This document shows, piece by piece, positions 48,304 to 57,960 of a stretch of 64,000 nt of DNA. The translations under genes were made by a program, and so were the position numbers. Positions within the stretch are counted from its first letter, which is position 1. The number at the start of each line of letters is the position of its first letter. The notes under the pieces were generated by a model. That model ran no database searches. It had not been told where the DNA came from and saw only the letters and a program-made list of their open reading frames with translations. Location of the stretch: NCBI GenBank assembly GCA_036571765.1, contig BROE01000024.1, positions 1,105,189 to 1,169,188 of the forward strand. Reading direction: 5' to 3'. Source of the DNA: Plecoglossus altivelis (Eukaryota > Chordata > Actinopteri > Osmeriformes > Plecoglossidae).

Positions 48304-49926
48304 ACCACATTAACTTCAACACTGCAAATACAGTTCTGCACCTACCTAACTAACCTATTATTGAACTACGTTAATCAAGACTCAGTTGTTTTCTGATGCT
48401 TTAGAAGTTTGAAGATTGAGTTGCCAGGCCATGGTCTATGGTTCTAATCCTTAACATCCATCCATCCATGCATTTATAGTGGCCATATTCGGCCAAAGAA
48501 TATCTCGGAACTCACTTGGACAAATGAGTCATTTAGCCTTTTCTGTGTAGGTGCCCAGCGGACAGGGAGAGACTGAAAGATAAAGTGGAGGCGTTCCCTC
48601 TTTGGGATTAATCCCTTGCTGTTGTTTCTGCCTATTAAACAAGATTCGAAAATCATTGTGTCAGGTAGACTGCCATTAAGAGACAATGACCCACTTCTGA
48701 CACCATGGACCTCACTCCAAACCTTTCCTCCCTCTCTCTCTAACCCCACCTTTCCCAAACCCCCTCAAACGTCAGCCTTCAATTGAAAAAATACCGTGCT
48801 TAGCCGGTGAGCCGGTGCTCCTCATTGAGGATATTCAAGCTTTGTTTTCAGTTTTGGGAAAGGGTCTGGGCGATGGAAAAATGTAATGTGAACCCATGTG
48901 TTTCCTCGTATGTGTGTGTGGACAGACATGCATGTATAGCTATCACAACATTGGCCTCACCAGATTAGCAGACCAGATGATCAACAAATGTAGATCTCAG
49001 GTGTTCTGTAATGGAGCACTACATGTGACCAATTTGCGATGAGGAATTGTGACGAGAGACATGACACACAATTCCAAATTCAAATTTTCCATGAAATGCA
49101 TCACTAGTCCTTTATTCCTTCTATTAGAAGATGTTCTGGAAACTGGACTGGAGAGGTCAAACAAGACTTTCTCGTCATCGCACGTAGTGGCCCATATTCA
49201 GAGTAAGTTTGTGTTCCAAGACTGCTTGGCCACGTAGTAAAGGTTTCAATGAAAATCAAACAGCATCTGTTGGCATTAGCTAGATGTGGTGACAAATCCA
49301 GCCTCTAGACTTATTTGTTTCTCTGTGAACATGACTTCTTGTACGTCAGTCTGCTATAGTCCAGCCCAGCCCTTTTTGTACCTACTCCCTTCTTCAATTC
49401 CTTCATCTCCTCCCTATCTCACTCTCTTGTCCCGTTCTTATGGTGCTTGTGAGGTGCAGCCCGGATCTCATCTGGTAATAAAAATAGTAACCCACTCGAA
49501 CGAATGCCATGAATATTGTGTGCATGAATGCATGAGAAGTCTAACAATTATTACTTCAAGAACACAAGGAAACGGGTGCTGTCTCAATTAGGACAAAGGG
49601 GATAGATAGGGGACAGATAACTACAACTTGGCAGTGTGTTCAGAGTGGAAATGAGGGAGCAGAAATCCTCATGTTTTGACAGACTGGCAGAGCGGTGATT
49701 GTTGTTTGGCCAGCGTTTCCCTGGTTCCTCTGTAAGGTTCTGTGTCCTCTTCTGTGTCTGTCTGTCTGCCTTACACCCCACTTTCCTCTCAAATGATTGA
49801 TTGTTGTTATGGCTGAATCAGCAGCCTCTCCACAGGGCCGTAGGAGTTGCCAGTGAGTTGAACACGTTTACTATGAGGCCTTTGTAAATGTGTTAACTGG
49901 GCATTGATACCTCGGCTACCTACTTA
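48304..49926. other. Intergenic or csrnp1 intron 1 sequence, nothing recognised
   Basis: No exon or named repeat. Short open frames at 48474-49781 have no domains. Confidence 0.45.
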
Positions 49927-49928
49927 TA

Positions 49929-51148
49929 CACTCACCGGCCACTTTATTAGGTACACCCCTCCAACTGCTCGTTAACACTTAATTTCTAATCAGCCAAACA
50001 CATGGCGGCAACTCAGTGCATTTAGGCATGTAGACATGGTCAAGACAATCTCCTGCAGTTCAAACCTAGAATCAGTATGGGGAAGAAAGATGATTTGAGT
50101 GACTTTGAACATGGCATGGTTGTTGGTGCTAGAAGGGCTGGTCTGAGTATTTCAGAAACTGCTGATCTACTGGGATTTTCACGCACAACCATCCTAGGGT
50201 TTACAGAGAATGATCCGAAAAAGAAAAAATATCCAGTGAGCGGCAGTTTTGTTGTCGGAAATGCCTTGTTGATGCCAGAGGTCAGAGGAGAATGGCCAGA
50301 CTGGTTGGAGCTGATAGAAAGGCAACAGTGACTCAAATAACCACCCGTTAAAACCAAGGTAGGCAGAAGAGCATCTCTGAACGCACAGTACGTCAAACTT
50401 TGAGGCAGATGGGCTACAGCAGCAGAAGACTACGCCGGGTGCCACTCCTTTCAGCTAAGAACAGGAAACTGAGGCTACAATTTGCACAAGCTCATCGAAA
50501 TTGGACAATAAAAGATTGGAAAAAGGTTGCCTGGTCTGATGAGTCTCGATTTCTGCTGCGACATTCGGATGGTAGGGTCAGAATTTGGCGTCAACAACAT
50601 GAAAGCATGGATCCATCCTGCCTTGTATCAACGGTTCAGGCTGGTGGTGGTGGTGTAATGGTGTGGGGAATATATTCTTGGCACTCTTTGGGCCCCTTGG
50701 TACCAATTGAGCATCATTGCAACGCCACAGCCTACCTGAGTATTGTTGCTGACCATGTCCATCCCTTTATGACCACAATGTACCCAACTTCTGATGGCTA
50801 CTTTCAGCAGGATAATGCGCCATGTCATAAAGCTGGAATCATCTCAGACTGGTTTCTTGAACATGACAATGAGTTCACTGTACTCAAATGGCCTCCACTG
50901 TCACCAGATCTCAATCCAATAGAGCATCTTTGGGATGTGGTCGAACGGGAGATTCGTATCATGGATGTGCAACCAACAAATCTGCGCCAACTGTGTGATG
51001 CCATCATGTCAATATGGACCAAACTCTCTGAGGAATGCCTCCAGCACCTTGTTGTATCTATGCCACAAAGAATTGAGGCAGTTCTGAAGGCAAAAGGGGG
51101 TCCAACCCGTTACTAGCATGGTGTACCTAATAAAGTGGCCGGTGAGTG
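49929..51148 (+). mobile_element. Tc1/mariner-superfamily element with intact ends (D-x36-E)
   Basis: Termini are perfect inverted repeats for 29 bases, starting CACTCACCGGCCACTTTATT at 49929 and ending as its reverse complement at 51148. TA dinucleotides at 49927-49928 and 51149-51150 are the target duplication. Length is 1220 bp. It encodes one transposase, broken once or twice. Perfect termini suggest it is the youngest DNA transposon of the window. Confidence 0.93.
50077..51116 (+). pseudogene. Tc1-like transposase, frameshifted
   Basis: The N-terminal frame (MGKKDDLSDFEHGMVVGARR, GLSISETADLLGFSRTTI) is the paired-like DNA-binding part. Near 50230 the frame shifts (CRKCLVDARGQRRMARLV continues in another frame) and a TAA follows at 50349. 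From 50400 the catalytic part is open: VAWSDESRFLL, YFQQDNAPCHKAG, SPDLNPIEHLWDVV, ending KAKGGPTRY. Catalytic residues are D, D and E, and 36 residues separate the last two, against 34 in ordinary Tc1. A cut-and-paste enzyme, now probably inactive. Confidence 0.9.
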
Positions 51149-51354
51149 TAGATTGTAAGATCTTTAGAGGCAGTTCAGATATCTAAATATCTTCCTACTG
51201 CTCTCCCTTCTGTCTCTCTTTCTCTTGTTTGTCCTTTTTCTTTTCATTCTCAGTTTTTCTCTTAAGTGATCAATGCATTTGCCGACCAGATGGGATTTGG
51301 ATGTGAAGGATTCAGTATTTGTTGAATAGTGTGGGAATATTCAGCCAAATACTT

Positions 51355-51960
51355 AAAATTCATTAGAGGGCGCTTCACAGTGCAGCTGGACAATGACCCA
51401 AGGCATACTGCGAAAGCAACCAAACTAGAAAAACTGTTTTAAGGCAAATAAGAGGGATGTTCTGCAAAGGCCAAGTCAATCACCTGACCTGAATCCAATT
51501 GAGTATGATTTTCACTTTCTGAAGACAAAATTGAAGGGAAAATACCCTAAGAACAAGCAGGAAATTAATACATTTGCAGTAGGAGCCAGGCAGAGTATCA
51601 CCAGGGACGAAGCCTAGCGTCTGGTGATGTCTATGGGTTCCTGACTTCAGGCTGTCCTTGACTGCAAAGGAGTTGCATCCAAATATTTAAAGGGACAATT
51701 AGACTTAATATTACGTTTATGATTAGTTTGTCCAGTTACTTTTGGTCTCTTAAAAAGGGGGGACCCCACATAGAAAATCTGTTGTAATTCATACACTGTT
51801 CACCTGATTTGGACTTAAATAATTAAAGATGAAAGTATGCACTTGATTGAATATCTTAATAGCTTAATTTAAAATCCATTGAGTTGGTATACACAGACAA
51901 AATGAGGAAAATTGTGTCAGTGTCCAAATATTTATGGACCTGAGTGGAATCGTCTGTATA
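51355..51960 (+). mobile_element. Second, decayed Tc1-like element
   Basis: Frames with stops read LQLDNDPRHTAKATKLEKLF, QSPDLNPIE, FLKTKLKGKYPKNKQEINTF and LVMSMGS, the catalytic end of a Tc1-like transposase. A typical inverted-repeat end (tgtccaaatatttatggacc) lies near 51930-51950, some 90 bases before csrnp1 exon 2. The left end is not clear. Confidence 0.75.
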
Positions 51961-52036
51961 TATTTGACTTGACCGGGACACACTAGTAACATACAGTTAC
52001 TAGTGCGTGTAGTAACTGCCATTTGTGCCCCCACAG

Positions 52037-52225
52037 ATTGTTACCCAGTACCGATGGCCATGAGTGAACTCATTCTCAAGAGGAAGTATGAGGAGGTGGA
52101 GGAGGACCTGTGCTATTCCTCACCATCCTCCCTCTCGTCTTCAGCCTACTCCGATTGGGACTCGGAAAGCTGCTACTCTGATACATTAGACTCCACCCCC
52201 AGCTCCCCAGCTACACATTTCCAAA
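52037..52225 (+). CDS. csrnp1: csrnp1 exon with start codon (17 nt of 5' UTR included)
   Basis: Acceptor ccccacag ends at 52036. ATG at 52054, donor aaagtgagt after 52225, ending in phase 1 (57 codons plus 1 nt). An open frame continues past the donor to 52395 but has no family similarity. Confidence 0.92.
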
Positions 52226-54802
52226 GTGAGTGTGAACATGCAGAGGCCTGTTTGAGTAGTAGGCATGCACCCAGCACAGGTGTGGAGAGAGACAGACAGA
52301 AAATGATTAAGGGAGAGGTAGAGAGGAAGGCATGTAGGACTGTGGGAGGGAAAGTATCATTAGACCTCAGACAAACAAACAGATGTGTTGCATAAGAAAG
52401 TATTCTAAGAGAGAAGAATGGTTTGGCTGTCTGATTAAGCAGTAATGAGGAAATCATTTGTCTTTATAGATGTCACAGGCCTGAATGTCCGTCTACTGCA
52501 GGCTGAATAGATTTCATGCAATGACACACATACACACACTCTGGTATAAATATCATGCTGTGTCTGTGTATCCAGTAACCCCTAAAGTTTTTAGTTTTTA
52601 TGGAGGAAAGCGTGTGGGTACAATTTCTCAGAATGATATGCTGTACAGTGGCTGAAGGGTTTGAAGCTCCAGTTTCCCACCAGATCCATTGTGGGGAGCA
52701 ACATAAAGCAGCTGTGCTTCAGCAATGTGTATAGGCAGGATTACATTCCCCCCAAAATATTTGAGTGTGTTTCTCTATTTGTTCCTTGTTGTCTGTATCC
52801 TAACCCTTTGTTCTCCATTCTATCTGTTCATCAGCCACATCCATCTTGAGGAAGGCAAAGCGGGTGCGGCGGGAACGCCGGACCAACGTAACCTTTGACC
52901 AGGTGACTGTGTTCTTCTTCCAGCGCTGCCAGGGCTTCACCAGCGTGCCCAGCCGGGGGGGCTGCTCACTGGGAATGAAGCTGCGCCATAGTGCCCTGCG
53001 CACCTACACACTGGCAGAGTTTGCCACAGAGCAGAGGGTACTACGCCGTAAGAAGCTCCTGTCCCGCCTAAGGGAAGAGAAGCTGGAAACACTGAAGGTG
53101 ACCTTGGTTGTGCAGAACTCTGGCCAGTTACACTTTATGATTGTTAGAATGGAGAAAAATAGACCTCAAAGTCTTGTCAATAATCCATCATCCCTTTACA
53201 GCTGACCAAGGCCAGTACGCAGGAGAGTGAGGAGGCAGAGCACTTGACCATAGACGACATCTCAGAAGAGGAGCTGGACCTGGGTATCGCCAGTGCCTGT
53301 CTGGACGATGGTTCATTCCTGCACCCCTACTCATCCAAGAAGCGCCATATGCTTCTCAAAGCAGCAGGTGTCAAGAAGATTGACAAGGAGGAGAAGAGGC
53401 AGTTGCACAAGCTGCGTGTGTCACGTGAAGACTGCGGCTGCAACTGTCAGGGATTTTGCGAGCCAGAGACCTGCAGTTGCAGCCTTGCTGGTATCAAATG
53501 TCAGGTGACAAACACAATTTTTAAACCTTTTTTTGAGTAGGCTTTAATTATATGAATCAAATGGTAGAGGGAAAAATTGTAAACATAAAGTGTTTACTTA
53601 ACAAAAATTACGTTTTGGTTATAATGTTCCAAACTTAAAAGTGCCCCTGTAGTGCCTTTTGACTCTAATGCAAAAAATGTGCACTTTTCCTTTACTCCTG
53701 TCTTTCTTAGATGGACCACTCGTCTTTCCCTTGTGGATGCACTAAGGATGGCTGCGGAAACACGGAAGGCCGCAAAGAGTTTAACTCCAGCCGTGTGCAG
53801 ACTCACTACATCCACACCATCATGAAACTGGAGCTGGAGAAACGTCTGGAGGAGCACTCTGGACCAGAGGAAGAGGTGATGGAAGGGAAGCCTGAGGTCA
53901 ATGGTTTCCTGTTAGCTTGCTCTAACCATGGTTACAGCCACAGCTGCCAGACCCTGGGGCTCTCACCTCAAGCGGATCATTCCTGCAAAACTGTTCCTAT
54001 CCCCGCTGGAACCTCTTTCCACTTCAGCAAAGAGCTGGTGGCTGGTGGGGAGAACAGCTGCAGCAGTGACATGACAGACTTGTCCTCGGGCTCCTCTGCG
54101 CTGGACTCTGAGGCAGGGGAGTGTAGCCCAGCTGAGGAATGCTTCCCACTAGGGGTGGATGGGAGCAGCCTAAGCTGTATCCTGAGGTTTAGCAACACTG
54201 ACAACGAAGGCTGTACCTTCAACTTCAGGGGTGTGACAAACTGCCTCAACAACTGTCATGAGAAGCAGCAAGCTCTGCAGCAGTCAGCCACATCCTTGTT
54301 TGGAGGCTTCAGCTTGGCAGAGTTCCCTGATGAGGATGAAAGTATTGATGCCGCCTTGTCAGACTCTATAGATGATCACATGGGCAGTCAGGCAGCAACA
54401 ATGTCGGAACTGTTGGACGAGAACGCAAACCAGGGTAATAGTCTCTTCCACAGTTGCATTGTTCCATGTACACCCTTGCTGTCCTTTGACCAGTCAGTCA
54501 GCAATGGCATGGATCTGAGCTCATCCTCCGAGTCCGATCTGGAGTTTTTTAATGGCTTCCCCTTTCTGGGCCCGAGCTCACTCTACAACTCCCTTAAAGA
54601 ATATGAACACGTGGACAATTGTTTTCAGTTCCAGGTGCCTAGTTACCCCAGTCTCCTTCAGGCCAGTGACCCAGGCACCTGCCTTCTGGAGTCTCTGATT
54701 GGCCAATCAGAGTCTTTCTCAGAACCCCCTGCTACTTTTACAGACAATCAGTTGTTAGAGGAAGCTGTCAAACATTCTGTTATGGAATCTGTGATAGGGT
54801 AA
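52054..54802 (+). CDS. csrnp1: Cysteine/serine-rich nuclear protein 1, complete coding region in four exons
   Basis: CSRNP1 (AXUD1, TAIP-3) is a nuclear transcription activator induced by axin and stress signals (family knowledge). Coding exons 52054-52225, 52835-53097, 53202-53504 and 53711-54802 join in phase with GT-AG introns and give 609 residues; human has 589. Domains: N-terminal serine-rich acidic segment (MAMSELILKRKYEEVEEDL, SSPSSLSSSAYSDWDSESC), the conserved block VTVFFFQRCQGFTSVPSRGG, RKAKRVRRERR basic stretch, and a Cys-rich domain (CGCNCQGFCEPETCSCSLAG, then FPCGCTKDGC). The C-terminal part has SSCSSDMTDLSS-type and DENANQGNSLFHS motifs and ends LLEEAVKHSVMESVIG. The tail features (DENAN, CLLESLIG) point to CSRNP1 rather than CSRNP2 or 3; fish a/b copy not decided. 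The next in-frame ATG at 52060 has better context and may also be used. Confidence 0.95.
52835..53097 (+). CDS. csrnp1: csrnp1 second coding exon
   Basis: 263 nt after acceptor catcag: SILRKAKRVRRERRTNVTFD, FQRCQGFTSVPSRGGCSLGM, LRREEKLETLK-type end. Donor gtgacc is weak at position 5 but the phase (0) fits. Confidence 0.94.
53202..53504 (+). CDS. csrnp1: csrnp1 third coding exon
   Basis: 303 nt (101 codons) after ttacag: LTKASTQESEEAEHLTIDDI, IDKEEKRQLHKLRVSREDCG, ending CSLAGIKCQ before gtgaca. It carries the first half of the Cys-rich domain. Confidence 0.95.
53711..54802 (+). CDS. csrnp1: csrnp1 last coding exon
   Basis: Begins MDHSSFPCGCTKDGCGNTEG after cttag, finishing the Cys-rich domain, then EFNSSRVQTHYIHTIMKLEL, a long serine-rich acidic region and stop TAA at 54800-54802. 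363 residues without a break. Confidence 0.96.
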   Translation: MDHSSFPCGCTKDGCGNTEGRKEFNSSRVQTHYIHTIMKLELEKRLEEHSGPEEEVMEGKPEVNGFLLACSNHGYSHSCQTLGLSPQADHSCKTVPIPAGTSFHFSKELVAGGENSCSSDMTDLSSGSSALDSEAGECSPAEECFPLGVDGSSLSCILRFSNTDNEGCTFNFRGVTNCLNNCHEKQQALQQSATSLFGGFSLAEFPDEDESIDAALSDSIDDHMGSQAATMSELLDENANQGNSLFHSCIVPCTPLLSFDQSVSNGMDLSSSSESDLEFFNGFPFLGPSSLYNSLKEYEHVDNCFQFQVPSYPSLLQASDPGTCLLESLIGQSESFSEPPATFTDNQLLEEAVKHSVMESVIG

Positions 54803-55158
54803 CGCAACATCATGTTCAGAGGAACGTATGTCAATGTACTGAGTTTTTTATGTTCATGGTCCAAAGCTGTGACCTCCCGTTTGCTAATTGTTTCTTGTTG
54901 ACTCCATACCTGCCTTCCAAATGTGAGCAAAGCAGTGTTGGGATTAATGAGACGTGATTATGGCAGCTAGCATTTCAGTTAAGAATCCGGGTATAAAATG
55001 CAAGCTCAGTTCGGTTGTTGTTTTGTATGATCTCAAGCGTGAATCTGCCTGAAATCCTATTTCAACTCCTACCAAAAGGTGTTTTGCATAAGCCTTGTTG
55101 GTGTCGTGAAGGGGGAGTGTTTGTTGCATGTGCACCTCAGGGATTTTTTTTGTAGCTT

Positions 55159-55433
55159 TTAACCCTTGTGTTCTCGTCAGGGGACAGAATGACCTGCCAC
55201 TATGTTTAATGCAGACACACGCACACCCACAACGAGACATGTAGATTGTATGTGCTTGATTGAACTCAGACATTACTCAATCTGATTCATATGCAGCATA
55301 GCTGCACATTTCAGTGCCCAACAGGGTACAGCGTAAAAATTTAATCAACCTTCTTTATTTAGGGGTTGAAGGTGGGGCCTTTTTGACCCTTAGAACAGGT
55401 GGAGTTGCAGAATGTGGACAGCACAAGGGGTAA
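55159..55433 (-). mobile_element. TTAA-flanked MITE, copy 2
   Basis: Starts ttttaacccttgtgttctc and ends cacaaggggtaa. Its reverse complement matches copy 1 (attctgcaactcc, aagggtcaaaaaggccccacc). The right TTAA is mutated to GTAA. Confidence 0.75.
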
Positions 55434-56777
55434 AGGAAATATATTGGGAATGATGCTGTGTTTAGGAGTGGGCTTACTTTGAAACTGACACGGTCATGAT
55501 GTTGACCCCCCATAAGGGTGCTTTGATTCTCTGGGATGGATTCAACTGTTGAGAGGATGGGGGTATTGTTTATTAAATAAGTAAACTACAAAATGATTAC
55601 AGTTTAAAGTAATGTTCAAAACAGAACCTGAAATATCTTATGCTTATTTTGTATTTATTAAATCCATAATGTTATTGTATTTATTTCATATGATGACCTT
55701 TATCATTTGTATTAAAGGAGCACTGTGGTTTGACTTTTTTTTTACCTGGCAGTGCTATCTCCTTATCAATCCTCCTTTTGTTTTTGGCCTATAGATAAGC
55801 GTAAGGGAAACAGGACCAAGTCTTTAATATATATATCCTTATTAATTTAAATATAAGGTATTGGTGCATTATTTTGTTTATTATTTTACTTGTTCTTTTA
55901 TTACGAGACTTTTTTTGAGGCAATAAAATGGGAAGTTTACCTGAAGCCCGTTGGTCATTAAGATGACATTCACTCATTGTGCATGGCTACCGTGTTTGCC
56001 AGCCAAGTGTGAGCAAGTAGTGCTTAAATTTCAGTTGTGGAACTGAAAGCTTTGGAACCTAATTAATGGCTGAATCACAAGAACTATGGGTCTATTATTA
56101 TTGTTATCTGAAAACTATAGAAAATATCACACGCTTAGTAACTAATTAAATGAATGAAATCTAATCTGTATATTTTACAAATTATTTTATTTGAAAAATG
56201 GTTGCATAATGCGTACTTTTCAATAGTGGAAACCTTTATAAAATATGATTCATTACGAAATGATACTTATGAAGACTATTGCTGTCCAGAAAGTATTTTT
56301 CATAGGCTCGTGAGTTATAGATTTCTTATAAGCATACCATTAAAACTAAAAACTAAATTGGGAAATTGATAATTGTACTCATGTTGGTGTGGATGTGACC
56401 AAGGTTGTTTTATTGTTAATAATAAATGCAAAGATTTTTGTAGATATAAACTGCATATATTATGCAATTTGTATCACATTATGTAAAAAGCCTCGAAATT
56501 GTATTTCTATATGTGTTGCCACAATTGGTCCTTGTTGAAGATATTTTAAATTTGGATTTTCTTTTTAAAACAGTATGCATCTGGACTGATGAGGGACACG
56601 GGAATCACTGTACATATCACATTCTTTAAGTGGTTGTTTCTGCAGCCTGTCTAACTTAAAAGGGTTATGCACACAGGTCTCATTTGAATATTATTTAAAT
56701 TCATTGTATACTTCAGTACATACACATTGAAAATGTGTTGCTCATTTTGCCTTCATTTGCCATCTGATAAATGTGTT

Positions 56778-56783
56778 AATAAA
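56778..56783 (+). terminator. Candidate csrnp1 polyadenylation signal
   Basis: AATAAA preceded by tgtgtt-rich sequence and followed by a G/T-rich stretch (tttttggggggtgggt) at 56803-56819, a good downstream element. Two earlier AATAAA motifs could also be used. Confidence 0.45.
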
Positions 56784-56800
56784 GAAAAATTCAATTTCAA

Positions 56801-57844
56801 TTTATTTTTGGGGGGTGGGTGAGTCAATCAGCAAATTGTTCTTGGTTAAATGGTGTTAATGCATATATCACAGGAATGGCGACCACAAGTAATGTGTTGA
56901 ATTAAGATTTCTTACGCTCGCCTTTTTGTTGTACATATTTCTGCTTGAATGGTACTTCAGAGCAAACCAAGCTGCTTTATTGTTTACATATTCACTCTTT
57001 TGCTGGACCATTCAAAAATTGTTCTTTTCATTGTTTTGACAAATTGTCTCTAAATAAAATGACAGCTTTTCTTAAATTATTAATCATATTCTTTGAACAA
57101 CTTCTTTGGAATAATATACATAAATCAATTTACACAGATTAAGCCTATTCTTATTTTGGAGGTATTTTGACCCAAAGGATATCTTTCAATTAACTCCCTT
57201 AGTCAGGTACCAAAAACCTTGTGTTACCATGACAACAATCTGAGATTGGAAAGATGGAAATTGAGAGATTCTGAGAGTAGAAAGGTCAGAAGGTTACAGG
57301 CTTCCTAACCCTTCATCAGCATTCTACCTCCCTCCCTCTCTTCCCATACCACTTCAAAGAGTGGTACTGTATCACAGCAAAGAGGTGACAGCTAAGATGG
57401 TAGGCCCTATCTAGCAGAGGACGGACCCTCCTGATTGGACAAATGGACAATTAAAAACATGTAAAAGTGCCTATTTTGAAAACATGAGTATTCCCGAAGA
57501 TACAGAATGAGTGTCCCGGTGGTCTGGTGGCTTTTCAGCCCGGGACACCAGCCCACTTATTCCATGGTGGTGGAAATAGGATAAATTACCCAACACATCA
57601 GGTCTTACTATCCTGTAGATTTGATTAATACCATGTTCCCACATGTAATGTAATGTAAATAATGAAATAATGTAAAGGTTAAATAATAATTCACTTAAGA
57701 TATAAATCTACAATTCACGATGCATGTCTGACTGTCTTTGCTGTGCAGCTTTGCTCTTTGTACACCAACCAATCAGCAGGTAGCTCATGCATATATTAAG
57801 GTGCATACCATGTATGGATAAAACAGGCTTTTTAAAGCTGGACT
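56801..57844. other. Intergenic sequence, no gene recognised
   Basis: A short stem (gtgtcccgg at 57511 against ccgggacac at 57540) and a tggtggaaataggataaatt stretch also seen at 30.9 kb suggest repeat-derived sequence. Confidence 0.4.
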
Positions 57845-57960
57845 ATTTCTAAGGTTGCATTAAGGCTCATGAAATAGCTCTCGAGCCATTTTCAGCCCAA
57901 CGAATGTAACAAACCCTATTCAGAGACCTTAAGGAACATATAGCCTGAAAACCCTGTGAA
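57845..57960 (+). repeat. Dispersed repeat, copy B
   Basis: Same word order as copy A at 19661: atttctaagg, gagccattttcagcccaac, accctattcaga, ccttaaggaaca. Confidence 0.6.

Larger units (their letters stand above)
54803..56800 (+). other. Putative csrnp1 3' UTR
   Basis: AT-rich sequence after the stop, with AATAAA signals at 55922, 56421 and 56778. tgtatttatt and gtatttatttcat at about 55657-55690 are AU-rich elements of the kind that destabilise immediate-early mRNAs. A MITE copy (55159-55433) lies inside. The true end is not shown by sequence alone. Confidence 0.5.

Noticed and set aside
52226..52395. Extension of the csrnp1 start exon to a stop at 52395
   Set aside because: A good gtgagt donor at 52226 and phase-matched next exon show it is intron.
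53098..53205. Frame extending beyond the csrnp1 exon at 53097
   Set aside because: Read-through of intron; the joined exon 53202 restores the family sequence.
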